Shown here in pieces: positions 28,069-35,921 of a stretch of DNA of 64,000 bases. Below the pieces are notes generated by a model that saw only the letters and a program-made list of their open reading frames with translations, was not told the origin of the DNA and ran no database searches. The translations under genes were made by a program, and so were the position numbers. Source of the DNA: Vibrio ostreicida (lineage in GTDB: Bacteria > Pseudomonadota > Gammaproteobacteria > Enterobacterales > Vibrionaceae); contig NZ_JABEYA020000003.1 in NCBI RefSeq assembly GCF_013074385.2, forward strand, positions 124,001 to 188,000. Reading direction: 5' to 3'. How positions within the stretch are numbered: position 1 is the first letter of the stretch; each line of letters opens with the position of its first letter.

Positions 28069-28983
28069 CTACTTACCCGCAGCTAAAAGAATCTCAGGGG
28101 TTTTCTTTTTTACATACTCTAATACGTCGCTATCTTGCTTTACCGCTGCCAAACAAATTTCAGGGGTTTGCTCTTTTACTAGCTCTAATGCCATACCGTC
28201 CTGCTTTACCGCTGCAAGACAAATTTCAGGGGTTTGCTCTTTTACTGCCTTTAATACATAACCATCGTTCTTGATTGCTTCAAGGCAGATCTCGAGGGGT
28301 TGCTTTTTAACGAATTCTAGTAGGTAGCCATCTTGTTTTACCGCTTCACGGCAAATCTCAGCGGTCTGCTCTTTGACATAGCGTAGTGCGTTGCCATTTT
28401 GCCTTACCGCTGCAAGGCAAAGTTCCGGCGTCTGCTGTTTTACATGCTCTAAGATATTGCCATCTTGCGTTACCGCAGCAAGACACAGCTCAGGGGTCTG
28501 CTCTTTAACATGTTCTAATGCGTAGCCGTTCTGCCTAACCGCAATAGCACATATCTCTGGGGTCTGCTGTTTTACAAAGCGTAACGCATTGCCATTTTGC
28601 TTTACCGCTGCCAAGCAAAGCTCCGGTGTCTGCTCCTTTACCTGTTGGAGCGCTAAACCACTGTGTTGAATGGCAGCCAAACAAATCTCCGGGGTTTGTT
28701 GTTTGACAAAGCGTAATACGTAACCAGTTTGTTTTACCGCTTCAAGGCAAATCTCTGGGGTTTGCTCTTTTACATGGGGTAGTGCCCAACCACTTAGCTT
28801 GACCGCTGTAAGACAAAGTTCAGGAGTTTGGGTTTGTACATACTGCAATGCTTCGGGGTGAGCTTGAATCGCGATATTGCAAAGTTCAGGGGTTTGGTTT
28901 TTAATCTCACTCAACGCGGAGTCGTTTAGTTTGAGCCTGATTAACATTTGCTCTAGCTCTGCTTTGTCGTAGGTAGTGTCCAT
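28069..28983 (-). CDS. DUF4116-type 22-residue-repeat protein, copy 1
   Basis: After an 18-residue start (MDTTYDKAELEQMLIRLK) the 304-residue protein is made of 13 units of 22 residues with consensus VKEQTPEICLAAVKQNGYAL. This is the DUF4116 repeat, expected to form a helical solenoid; relatives are known in large effector-like proteins of intracellular bacteria, but no activity is settled. No signal peptide is seen. Repeats 9-11 carry local changes (EQTAEICREA, KKQPLEICLEA). GGAAATAACC precedes the ATG. It is interleaved between P5 and P4, so it may be a partner or a second immunity factor; that is a guess. Confidence 0.8.
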   Translation of the reverse strand: MDTTYDKAELEQMLIRLKLNDSALSEIKNQTPELCNIAIQAHPEALQYVQTQTPELCLTAVKLSGWALPHVKEQTPEICLEAVKQTGYVLRFVKQQTPEICLAAIQHSGLALQQVKEQTPELCLAAVKQNGNALRFVKQQTPEICAIAVRQNGYALEHVKEQTPELCLAAVTQDGNILEHVKQQTPELCLAAVRQNGNALRYVKEQTAEICREAVKQDGYLLEFVKKQPLEICLEAIKNDGYVLKAVKEQTPEICLAAVKQDGMALELVKEQTPEICLAAVKQDSDVLEYVKKKTPEILLAAGK

Positions 28984-29176
28984 GGTTATTTCCTTAGTTT
29001 TTTTGATTAAGCGTTCTCAAATCAGGCTGAAGTTCAACAACTAACCCAATAACGTCATAAAGTTTCGTCAATGTTAATGGTTTAGATTAGGCCGTAGTCA
29101 ATTTGCTCTCTTCTCTTACCACCTATCAGTATATGAAGGGAGTTTTATCACTAAGATGTATTGAGGGAAAATATAA

Positions 29177-29203
29177 GCCCCTAAGCAGAATAGGCTTAGG
29201 GGC
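29177..29203 (-). repeat. Hairpin after P5
   Basis: GCCCCTAAGC / GCTTAGGGGC (ten-base stem, seven-base loop), same as after P4; the minus strand continues TTATATTTTCC. Confidence 0.75.
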
Positions 29204-29213
29204 AAGCGTCAGC

Positions 29214-30089
29214 TTAGTGAGCAAGGGCTTTAGCATAATCGTCCAGCTCTTCTTCTTCCAATAATTCGATGATCTCATCCAGAGGCAGCGGATAGGCCAA
29301 CTCAATCAATTTTTGAACCAATTGCAATTGCTTATCATGGAAGTAATCTTCTTCGATAGCAAACTCCCATGGTAAAGCTGCAATAATGTGTTGGCTGGGT
29401 TTTTGTAATAAATACTGCTCAAACATCTCGGGATCATAACAAAACATATACCCCAGGAAGGAATTAAAATCGTCGCCATTGCTAAAAGGAAGATTAATAT
29501 CAATCCCTTTTTCAACTAATTTTTCAAATGCGGCTCTATCTTGTGTATCTGCATTGCCCTCTGCCCAATATATTTGGCCTATTAGCATTCCCGCTACAAA
29601 GTTAATGGTCTCTGGTTTGATATGGAAGTTATCCATTAAGTAGTTAAACAGCTCAAACTCACCTCTTCCGCCGAAGACGCTACACAGCATGCGATCATGA
29701 TCCACTCTTCCGCCGAGTAAGATTATATTTTTTATATAATCCAAATACAGATCCCAGCTGAGTTGGTAAATAGTTTCAGAGCCGGATAAATATAAGGTCC
29801 CATCGCGCTCTAATGGCGCTAGTATTTTGACCAATGGACAGCGTTCGTAAGATAAATCCATATGTTCAACTTTATGATTATAGTGTTCTAGAACATCACA
29901 ATCTGTTAAAATACCTGCTTTAATGAGGACTCGGAGCCGTTCAAAGTTAGTTTCTTCGCTGAATTTGCTATCATCAACAATTGAATGGATGACCTCATAT
30001 AAGTCGAAAGACGGAGTGATCAGTCTCACTGTTGCTAGGTTGTTTTGGGTTAAAACCTGGTTAACCTGTTCGATGGTTGGCTCAGTCAT
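29214..30089 (-). CDS. P5: ~295-residue ankyrin-like candidate immunity protein (array member 5)
   Basis: P5 has 291 residues. Its N-terminus (MTEPTIEQVNQVLTQNNLA, TPSFDLYEVIHSIV) matches P6, while its C-terminus (LLEEEELDDYAKALAH, QKPSQHIIAALPWEFAI) matches P2. So it is a third mosaic member. Conserved helical blocks NFERLRVLIKAGI, CPLVKILAPLERDGTLYLSG and KLVEKGIDINLPF are intact. It lies in copy 1 of the tandem cassette, between the two DUF4116-type genes. Confidence 0.72.
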   Translation of the reverse strand: MTEPTIEQVNQVLTQNNLATVRLITPSFDLYEVIHSIVDDSKFSEETNFERLRVLIKAGILTDCDVLEHYNHKVEHMDLSYERCPLVKILAPLERDGTLYLSGSETIYQLSWDLYLDYIKNIILLGGRVDHDRMLCSVFGGRGEFELFNYLMDNFHIKPETINFVAGMLIGQIYWAEGNADTQDRAAFEKLVEKGIDINLPFSNGDDFNSFLGYMFCYDPEMFEQYLLQKPSQHIIAALPWEFAIEEDYFHDKQLQLVQKLIELAYPLPLDEIIELLEEEELDDYAKALAH

Positions 30090-30145
30090 AGTTACACTCT
30101 GTATTCAATATCTTTAAGTTTTTTGTTATACGTCATCTCGTCCAG
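30090..30145 (-). pseudogene. Short 3' stub of the 131-residue gene (before P5)
   Basis: The last ~18 codons (LDEMTYNKKLKDIEYRV and stop) remain, and the break point is the same base as before P4, which supports a tandem duplication after the stub had formed. Confidence 0.75.
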
Positions 30146-30225
30146 CCTGCCATAAGTGCGATAAAATCAAGTGACTATCAGCTTGGGTTCACCGCTTATT
30201 TATCTCGATAAGTCATAGATTTTTA

Positions 30226-30288
30226 AGGGCGTTTAGCCAGTGTGCTAGACATCTAAAAAATAACCTAACACAGACTATTGAACGCCCT
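30226..30288 (-). repeat. Long-loop inverted repeat downstream of DUF4116 gene 2
   Basis: Second copy of the AGGGCGTT...AACGCCCT block, with the same 47-base loop length as at 27972-28034 and only a few base changes in the loop. Confidence 0.55.
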
Positions 30289-30319
30289 GTTCTTTTTGTA
30301 GGTCCGTGACCTTTCTACT

Positions 30320-31300
30320 CTACTTACCCGCAGCTAAAAGAATCTCAGGCGTTTGCTCTTTTACGTACTTTAACGCGTCGCTATTTTGCTTTACCGCTGC
30401 CAAACAAATCTCGGGAGTTTGCTCTGATACACAGCTTAATACATGGCCATTTTGCTTTACTGCTGCTAAACAAATCTCAGGTGTCCGTTTTTTTATTTCT
30501 CTTAACACGTAGCCGTTTTGCTTTACTGCTTCCAGACAAAGCTCAGGGGTTTGCTCTGGTACATACTTTATTGCCAACCCATTTTGTTTAACCGCTGCTA
30601 GACAAAGCTCAGGGGTTTGCTCCTTTACATGCATTATTGCCCATCCACTCTGCTTTACTGCAGCAAGGCAAATCTTGGGGGTCTGCTCTTTGACATAGCG
30701 TAATGCGTTGCCATTTTGCCTTACCGCTGCAAGACAAAGTTCCGGCGTCTGCTGTTTTGCATGTTCTAGTACCTCGCCATTCTGCTTGACCGCTGCAAGA
30801 CACAGCTCAGGGGTCTGCTCTTTAACATGCTCTAGTGCGTATCCGTTCTGCCTAACCGCAGCAAAACATATCTCAGAGGTCTGCTGTTCTACATAGCGTA
30901 GTGCGTTGCCATTTTGCTTGACCGCTGCCAAACAAAGCTCCGGTGTCTGTTCCTTTACCTGTTGAAGCGCTAAACCACTGTGTTGAATGGCAGCCAAACA
31001 AATCTCTGGAGTTTGTTGTTTTACAAAGCGTAATACGTGGCCAGTTTGCTTAACCGCCTCAAGGCAAATCTCTGCGGTTTGCTCTTTTACATGGGGTAGT
31101 GCCCATCCACTGAGCTTTACTGCTGTAAGACACAGTTCAGGGGTTTGGTTTTGTACATACTGCAATGCTTCGGGGTGAGCTTGAATCGCGATATTGCAAA
31201 GTTCAGGAGTCTGGTTTTTAATCTCACTCAACGCGGAGTCGTTTAGTTTGAGCCTGATTAACATTTGTTCTAGTTCTGCTTTGTCGTGGGTAGTGTCCAT
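30320..31300 (-). CDS. DUF4116-type 22-residue-repeat protein, copy 2
   Basis: This copy has 326 residues from ATG 31300: the same 18-residue start and 14 units of 22 residues, one more than copy 1. The first eight or so units align closely with copy 1, the later ones differ (VPEQTPELCLEAVKQNG, IKKRTPEICLAAVKQNG), so unit number and order have changed since the duplication. The frame is open to 31375, but AAGGGAATAACC precedes ATG 31300 and copy 1 starts at the matching place. Neighbours are P6 and P5. Confidence 0.8.
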   Translation of the reverse strand: MDTTHDKAELEQMLIRLKLNDSALSEIKNQTPELCNIAIQAHPEALQYVQNQTPELCLTAVKLSGWALPHVKEQTAEICLEAVKQTGHVLRFVKQQTPEICLAAIQHSGLALQQVKEQTPELCLAAVKQNGNALRYVEQQTSEICFAAVRQNGYALEHVKEQTPELCLAAVKQNGEVLEHAKQQTPELCLAAVRQNGNALRYVKEQTPKICLAAVKQSGWAIMHVKEQTPELCLAAVKQNGLAIKYVPEQTPELCLEAVKQNGYVLREIKKRTPEICLAAVKQNGHVLSCVSEQTPEICLAAVKQNSDALKYVKEQTPEILLAAGK

Positions 31301-31472
31301 GGTTATTCCCTTATTTTTTTGATTAAGCGTTGTCAAATCAGGCTGGAGTTCAACAACATAACCCAGTATCATCAATGTTAAGTTTACAAACTTGGCTTAG
31401 ATTAGACCTTGGTCAATTTGACTTCTTCTCTTACCGCCGGGCACTTTATCGTTGAGGTATAGACAGTATAAA

Positions 31473-31497
31473 CCCCTAAGCAGAATAGGCTTAGGGG
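31473..31497 (-). repeat. Hairpin after P6
   Basis: CCCCTAAGC / GCTTAGGGG (nine-base stem), the same element as after P4 and P5, 12 bases past the P6 stop. Confidence 0.75.
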
Positions 31498-31508
31498 CAA
31501 GCGTCAGC

Positions 31509-32393
31509 TTAGTGAGAAAGGGCTTTAGCGTAATCAAAATATTCGTATTCTTCTAGTTCCGAAATTATCTCATCTACGGGGACATGATAACCAAGCTCGA
31601 TAAGTTTATTTACTAATTGAACATGTTTGTCGGTGAAAGCCGCTTCGCTAATAGGGTATGACCAAGGTAAGTTTTCAATAATCTCTTGGCTGGGTCTCTG
31701 TAATAAATATTGCTCAAAAAGATCAGGTGAACAAAATAAAGCTGCACCGAGAAATGAGTGAAATGCAGACATATGAGAATTTTCATCGAAAGGTAAATTA
31801 ATATCAATACCTTTTTCAATTAACCGGTTAAACAGAGCCCTATCTTCCTCATCTGAGTCTTCATCGCTACAGTATTGCTTATATAATAATTGTGCTGCAA
31901 CATAGTTTATTGTCTCTTTTTTAATATTGAAATTGTCCATTAAGTAATTAAACATCTCAACTTCGTATCTATCATCAAACAACCAACACAATAATCCATC
32001 ATGGTCTACTCTTCCGCCGAGTAAGACAATACTTTTTATATAATCCAGATACAGATCCCAGCTGAGCTCGTAAATAGCTTCAGAGTCAGATAAATATAAA
32101 GTGCCATCTCGCTCTAGTGGCGCCAATATTTTGACCAATGGACAGTATTCATAAGATAAGTCCATATGTTCGACTTTATTATTATAGAGTTCCAAAACAT
32201 CACGTTCTGTTAAAATACCTGCTTTAAGGAGGACTCGGACCCTTTCAAAGTTAGTTTCTTCGCTCAAGCTACTGTCTTTAACAATTGAGTTGATAACCTT
32301 CGATAACTTGAAAGACGGAGTAGTCAATGTCACTGACGCAAGGTTGGCCTGGGTTAAAATCTGGTTAACCTGTTCGATGGTTGGTTTAGTCAT
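31509..32393 (-). CDS. P6: ~295-residue ankyrin-like candidate immunity protein (array member 6, in the intact operon)
   Basis: P6 has 294 residues and is the member directly downstream of the complete PAAR-toxin-183-131 gene row, so it is the best reference for the family. Blocks in order: NFERVRVLLKAGILTERDVL (about 49-68), MDLSYEYCPLVKILAPLERD (about 76-95), SWDLYLDYIKSIVLLGGRVD, FNRLIEKGIDINLPFDEN and LPWSYPISEAAF. LIEKGIDIN and LIELGYHVP look like ankyrin-type loop positions. It starts two bases after the 131-residue gene stop, indicating coupling. Whether it neutralises the AHH nuclease or another toxin cannot be seen. Confidence 0.75.
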   Translation of the reverse strand: MTKPTIEQVNQILTQANLASVTLTTPSFKLSKVINSIVKDSSLSEETNFERVRVLLKAGILTERDVLELYNNKVEHMDLSYEYCPLVKILAPLERDGTLYLSDSEAIYELSWDLYLDYIKSIVLLGGRVDHDGLLCWLFDDRYEVEMFNYLMDNFNIKKETINYVAAQLLYKQYCSDEDSDEEDRALFNRLIEKGIDINLPFDENSHMSAFHSFLGAALFCSPDLFEQYLLQRPSQEIIENLPWSYPISEAAFTDKHVQLVNKLIELGYHVPVDEIISELEEYEYFDYAKALSH

Positions 32394-32395
32394 AG

Positions 32396-32791
32396 TTATA
32401 CTCTGTATTCAATATCCATAATTTTTTTGTCGTGCTTAATCTCGTCCAGCAGGGCCAGTGAAAGGTAGAGGGCTTGCTGGTAGTAAAATACCGCAGGCAA
32501 GGCATCATCGGCCTCCACTTTAGGCAGGCTAAAGTGGTCCGCAGTGATCACGCGAAAGTTTTGATAGGCATGACTATTGTTTGGGTTAAGGTAGGCGCCT
32601 TGGATCAGTTTAGGCGTAAGCTCGCCTAACAGGTCCGCTAGCTCATTACGGATAAACACCCGAGGTGGGGTTAAGGTTAGGTCAAACGCTAAATCGGGTT
32701 CAACGCCGATCACCTTATGCCCCAAATGGGCCTTTACCGGGCACTGTAAATAACTCGCGGTATCGAGTTTAAAATAGCCGTCAATCACCAT
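32396..32791 (-). CDS. 131-residue candidate immunity protein (reference copy)
   Basis: This small soluble protein overlaps the 183-residue gene by seven bases and is followed after two bases by P6, so the three are coupled. The end of the protein (LPKVEADDALPAVFYYQQAL) resembles the central part of DUF1629/Imm11-like immunity proteins only loosely. Five copies of its 3' end exist in the island (this one, 26288, and stubs before P1, P2, P4 and P5), which marks it as the anchor of the duplications. Confidence 0.75.
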   Translation of the reverse strand: MVIDGYFKLDTASYLQCPVKAHLGHKVIGVEPDLAFDLTLTPPRVFIRNELADLLGELTPKLIQGAYLNPNNSHAYQNFRVITADHFSLPKVEADDALPAVFYYQQALYLSLALLDEIKHDKKIMDIEYRV

Positions 32792-33336
32792 AGTAGTTCA
32801 TAGTCCTGTTCGGTGCTGAGCACAATATCATCATGAAAAGACACCAGTTTATCACGCAACCCCTCGCTGACCATATACTGAATAGCGTCGAGGCCGTTTA
32901 AGCGAAATAAGGTAAAATCGGACTCGGCCTGTTGGGTGAGGGGCGTGGTATCAAGCACGACTTCCTCTAGGTCACCGTCTTCATCAACGGTAGATTGGGC
33001 GAGGTCGATAAGATCAAATGCTTGGCGTGTATCAATACGGTAGTAGTCAAAGGTGATATCGTCGCTAAAGCGAATCTGCACCGGCACTATATACAGGCCA
33101 CGGGCGCCGCTGCTGGCGAGAATTTGGTAAATTTCTTCATCAACAAAAAGGCCATCACCATCGTAAAGTTTTTTGCGATACATCGAGGGCACTTCTAGGC
33201 TTCTGTAGGGCAAAGGGCGGGCGGTAGATAGCTCGGTTTGGCTAATAAATAGCTGGGCGAGATCATGCTCAGGCACCAGTAAATCCGTCAGCTTGTCGTA
33301 GTTTTCATTTAAAAAATACACTTGTGGGCTAGTCAT
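32785..33336 (-). CDS. 183-residue candidate immunity protein (Imm11/DUF1629-like)
   Basis: The protein starts MTSPQVYFLNENYDKLTDLL at ATG 33336, two bases after the toxin stop; the frame is open further back but into the toxin gene. The pattern YYRIDTRQAFDLIDL, then FTLFRLNGLDAIQYMVSEGL, resembles the DUF1629 (Imm11) fold in order and spacing. It is acidic and soluble. Directly following a nuclease toxin, it is the most likely cognate immunity protein, but this is inference by position. Confidence 0.65.
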   Translation of the reverse strand: MTSPQVYFLNENYDKLTDLLVPEHDLAQLFISQTELSTARPLPYRSLEVPSMYRKKLYDGDGLFVDEEIYQILASSGARGLYIVPVQIRFSDDITFDYYRIDTRQAFDLIDLAQSTVDEDGDLEEVVLDTTPLTQQAESDFTLFRLNGLDAIQYMVSEGLRDKLVSFHDDIVLSTEQDYELLW

Positions 33337-33338
33337 GG

Positions 33339-34373
33339 TTAGGCCGTCTCGGTTTGTTTGTTGTCTTGAGTGGCTGGCGTTTTTGAAGTACTTGCGGACA
33401 TGACCCACTCGACTTCAGTGGCGACTTTCATCCCTCTGCTACGCATGTCATTTTTATTAAGCTTATGCACAAAATATTCCATATCTTTGGTGTGTTCACG
33501 ATTAGTGCAGGGCTCGGTTTGTAATTTTGGAAAGTTCTTAGTTACACGTTTCGAACTTTCGCGGCCCATGGCTTTTTCTCTACCCTCTCCCTTGACGTAG
33601 GAGCTGATTAATCGAGTATTGCGGCAACCTTGATGGCTGTCTGGATGATAATCGTCGCCATTTTCATGCAGCAGCCACTGAAACTCGGCAAGCTTTTTAA
33701 GGATTTTTTTTGAAACTTGATTCATATCGGCAATAAACTTGTTGTGATCTATGTTATCTTTACAATCAAAGTGTTTGACGATCACTTGATGTACCAGCTT
33801 AAGCACTTTCGCATGATAACCTTGTGTCTCGACATCAAATGTGCTTTTCCAGACTCTTTTGCCAGCAATTTTGGCATCGGATGAGCGTTCAATGTCGAGA
33901 GTTTCCTGAGCTGAAAGTTCGTATTTATGGCCTCCTTCATGTGGTGGTACACCTAGGTAGCAGGCCACAACGGTACTGTTGGGTAATAGCACCAAGTTAT
34001 GAGAGCTATTGACATTATAACCAATATCATTCTCAATTATGTCTGCAAAATGTCTTGTCAGGACCTTCTCGGTAACGTTGCATGAAATTAGATGGTGCGG
34101 TGTCAATAGTGCCCTATCTGTCTTATAAGGCTCGGTTATTCCGCTATCAGTGGCCCAAGGGTGACGGGCGTTCCAATCACGTTTTGCTGCAGCGGTTGTT
34201 TCGCTATCAGTAAAGGCTTTCGTTGCACCAATAGAAGCGTTTAAGACACCGTTATTGCCTCTCTTAAGGTTGCCCTTAAACTCGCCAACCTTACCCTTAT
34301 TGTTTATCCATTTTAAATACGGGCGCCATTGCTCTATCTTTGTTGTCGGGGCTGGTTCGCTTTTCTTTGCCAT
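33339..34373 (-). CDS. AHH-type HNH nuclease toxin (type VI effector module)
   Basis: The 344-residue protein carries the AHH/HNH-like nuclease pattern: TPHHLIS (H93-H94), then NLVLLPNS (N126) and HEGGHKYEL (H145, H149), the order expected for a His-metal finger nuclease. Residues 1-90 are basic and probably a linker. Its ATG overlaps the stop of the PAAR-like gene (TAATG), so the carrier and toxin are translated as a coupled pair instead of one fused protein. Two small genes with immunity character follow. DNA degradation in target cells is inferred from the family. Confidence 0.75.
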   Translation of the reverse strand: MAKKSEPAPTTKIEQWRPYLKWINNKGKVGEFKGNLKRGNNGVLNASIGATKAFTDSETTAAAKRDWNARHPWATDSGITEPYKTDRALLTPHHLISCNVTEKVLTRHFADIIENDIGYNVNSSHNLVLLPNSTVVACYLGVPPHEGGHKYELSAQETLDIERSSDAKIAGKRVWKSTFDVETQGYHAKVLKLVHQVIVKHFDCKDNIDHNKFIADMNQVSKKILKKLAEFQWLLHENGDDYHPDSHQGCRNTRLISSYVKGEGREKAMGRESSKRVTKNFPKLQTEPCTNREHTKDMEYFVHKLNKNDMRSRGMKVATEVEWVMSASTSKTPATQDNKQTETA

Positions 34374-35905
34374 TAGATCACCTTATGTCCTACACAGTTG
34401 CCATCTTGTTTCTTGGCGGCTTTTTTGCCCTTTTCCTGAATTACACGGTTGCAGAGCCTACATGTCCCCGTGCCCTTTTTCTTTTCATTGGCTTTGGTGG
34501 TTTTATTGCCGCTTTGCGCTGTGCCTTTACCACCACTGTGGTAGGTTTTGGCGGGGAATACATCATCCGCCTTGCCTAAGACCGATTGGAATAAGTGCTC
34601 AAAGCTATCGGTGGCTTTGGCGATATTGTCTGAAGCGAGTTTTTCAAGGGTTTTTAACTCACTGACCAAATCGAGGAAATATTCGCCCAGTGAATCGGCG
34701 CCAATGCGGTTGGCCGATTCGGCCAGCTCAAGACCAATGTCTCGGCAGGGTTTGATCACATCGGATAAGATTTCTGCGCATTGTTTGGCGTAGCTGCCCC
34801 AGTCGAGCTCACGGAGAAACTTTTCTGGGTCGCCTTTACCAAGGGCCCGCATAATAGCGAGTAAATCGTCTTTTGGTGTCTCTTTACCCAGCTTTAAGAC
34901 CACTTTACAGGTGCCTTTCATGGCACTGCCAAACAATGGGATACAGCCAATCAGGGTGAGGGTGAGCATCAGCCAGTTTTCGGGCTCTTCTCTTGCGTCC
35001 TCATCGAGGAGCTTGAGTATGTTGGCGGCGAGATCGCGCAAATCGGCGACTTGGTCGACCACAGGTATCATGGTAATGGCGGTGTTGGCGATGATCTGCT
35101 CAACGGTGGCGTTGTTGTTGAAATCACCGAGGATCACCCCCCATACCCAACTGGCGGTGCCAGAGGTTTTGCGCCATGCATTTTCCCAAAAGCCCAATTC
35201 CCCTTGTTTGGCGTTATCGACCAGTTGTTTTGGATCTGTGGTGGGGTTAAACCTTGGGTTGGCTTTGGTGGGGGCATTTGGGGTGAACTCGCGAGTATCT
35301 TCCCCGTATTCCACCTCAAACTGGCCCGGTGCGACGCCACCCACCGCGGCCTTGCCTTTGCTGTCAAGGTTGCCGGTAAAGGTCGCGCCGGTTTGATCCA
35401 CCAGCGTGTAACTGGCACCTTGGACTGGATCACCATCGGCATACGACAGGGCCAAATCGACTGTGTAGGTGCCTTCTTGATCTTCTGTGACCGTGACCGA
35501 CGGGTTCTGTGCTCCGCCAAGGCACATGGTATTGCCTTTGTTCATGGTCATCTGGTCACTCAGACGGCAGACGCCTTTGCCTTCCATGCTGACCGTCGGT
35601 GACGCGGAAATAAACTTGGCTTCGGCTTCAATGGTGCCAGACGCGACGCCTTTCTTATCGCCACCGGCATCGCCTGTGCTTTTTGAAAATTTGCTGCCCT
35701 TGATGGCCACGCTGTTGCCGCCGTCCATGGTTATGGTGGTGGTGCCATCCACCAGATCCGACGATTTTGCGTTATTGCCATAAGGAATAGGAACAACGGC
35801 ATTGCCCACCGTTGTTAAACACACATCCGGCAGTGTTGCATTGGCTTCGCCGCCCGATCCTTTGTGTATGACGCTAAGCCCGTTTGCGCAAACAGTGACG
35901 CCCAT
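34373..35905 (-). CDS. PAAR-like (DUF4150) type VI secretion spike protein with C-terminal extension
   Basis: The 510-residue protein has an N-terminal DUF4150 domain (about 1-130): LPDVCLTTVGNAVVPIPYGN, then SGTIEAEAKF and MNKGNTMCLGG, which is the PAAR-like fold that caps the VgrG spike. Residues about 135-210 resemble a small beta-sandwich (TVDLALSYADGDPVQGASYT). A helical segment with two hydrophobic stretches (about 270-330) follows, and the end is a Cys/Lys-rich tail with CRLCNR and GNCVGH, a possible zinc site. ATG 35905 has AAGGG upstream. No vgrG, hcp or other secretion genes are in the window, so it is an orphan or auxiliary effector cluster. Confidence 0.85.
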   Translation of the reverse strand: MGVTVCANGLSVIHKGSGGEANATLPDVCLTTVGNAVVPIPYGNNAKSSDLVDGTTTITMDGGNSVAIKGSKFSKSTGDAGGDKKGVASGTIEAEAKFISASPTVSMEGKGVCRLSDQMTMNKGNTMCLGGAQNPSVTVTEDQEGTYTVDLALSYADGDPVQGASYTLVDQTGATFTGNLDSKGKAAVGGVAPGQFEVEYGEDTREFTPNAPTKANPRFNPTTDPKQLVDNAKQGELGFWENAWRKTSGTASWVWGVILGDFNNNATVEQIIANTAITMIPVVDQVADLRDLAANILKLLDEDAREEPENWLMLTLTLIGCIPLFGSAMKGTCKVVLKLGKETPKDDLLAIMRALGKGDPEKFLRELDWGSYAKQCAEILSDVIKPCRDIGLELAESANRIGADSLGEYFLDLVSELKTLEKLASDNIAKATDSFEHLFQSVLGKADDVFPAKTYHSGGKGTAQSGNKTTKANEKKKGTGTCRLCNRVIQEKGKKAAKKQDGNCVGHKVI

Positions 35906-35921
35906 AGTCAACCCTTATCTA

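Larger units (their letters stand above)
27832..32393 (-). repeat. Tandem duplication of a ~2.3 kb cassette (stub + long hairpin + DUF4116 gene + P gene)
   Basis: Copy 1 (27832-30089) and copy 2 (30090-32393) have the same order: stub of the 131-residue gene, a spacer containing GCGATAAAATCAAGTGA-like sequence, the AGGGCGTT/AACGCCCT hairpin, a DUF4116-type gene, a spacer with the CCTAAGC hairpin, and a P gene. Start-to-start distances (2251-2317) differ by exactly the extra 66-base unit in the second DUF4116 gene plus small indels. Confidence 0.85.

Noticed and set aside
28069..31300. 66-base repeats that could be mistaken for a CRISPR array
   Set aside because: The repeats have no spacers between them, stay in frame and encode 22-residue DUF4116-type units; no cas genes are near.
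22845..31497. Hairpins after same-strand paralogues as integron attC sites
   Set aside because: They lack the R-box GTTRRRY / RYYYAAC ends and the length of Vibrio attC sites, and there is no integrase; the genes are paralogues, unlike normal cassettes.
34255..35783. Plus-strand open frames of 80-183 codons opposite the PAAR and toxin genes
   Set aside because: They are shadows of the minus-strand genes with no ribosome sites and unlikely composition.
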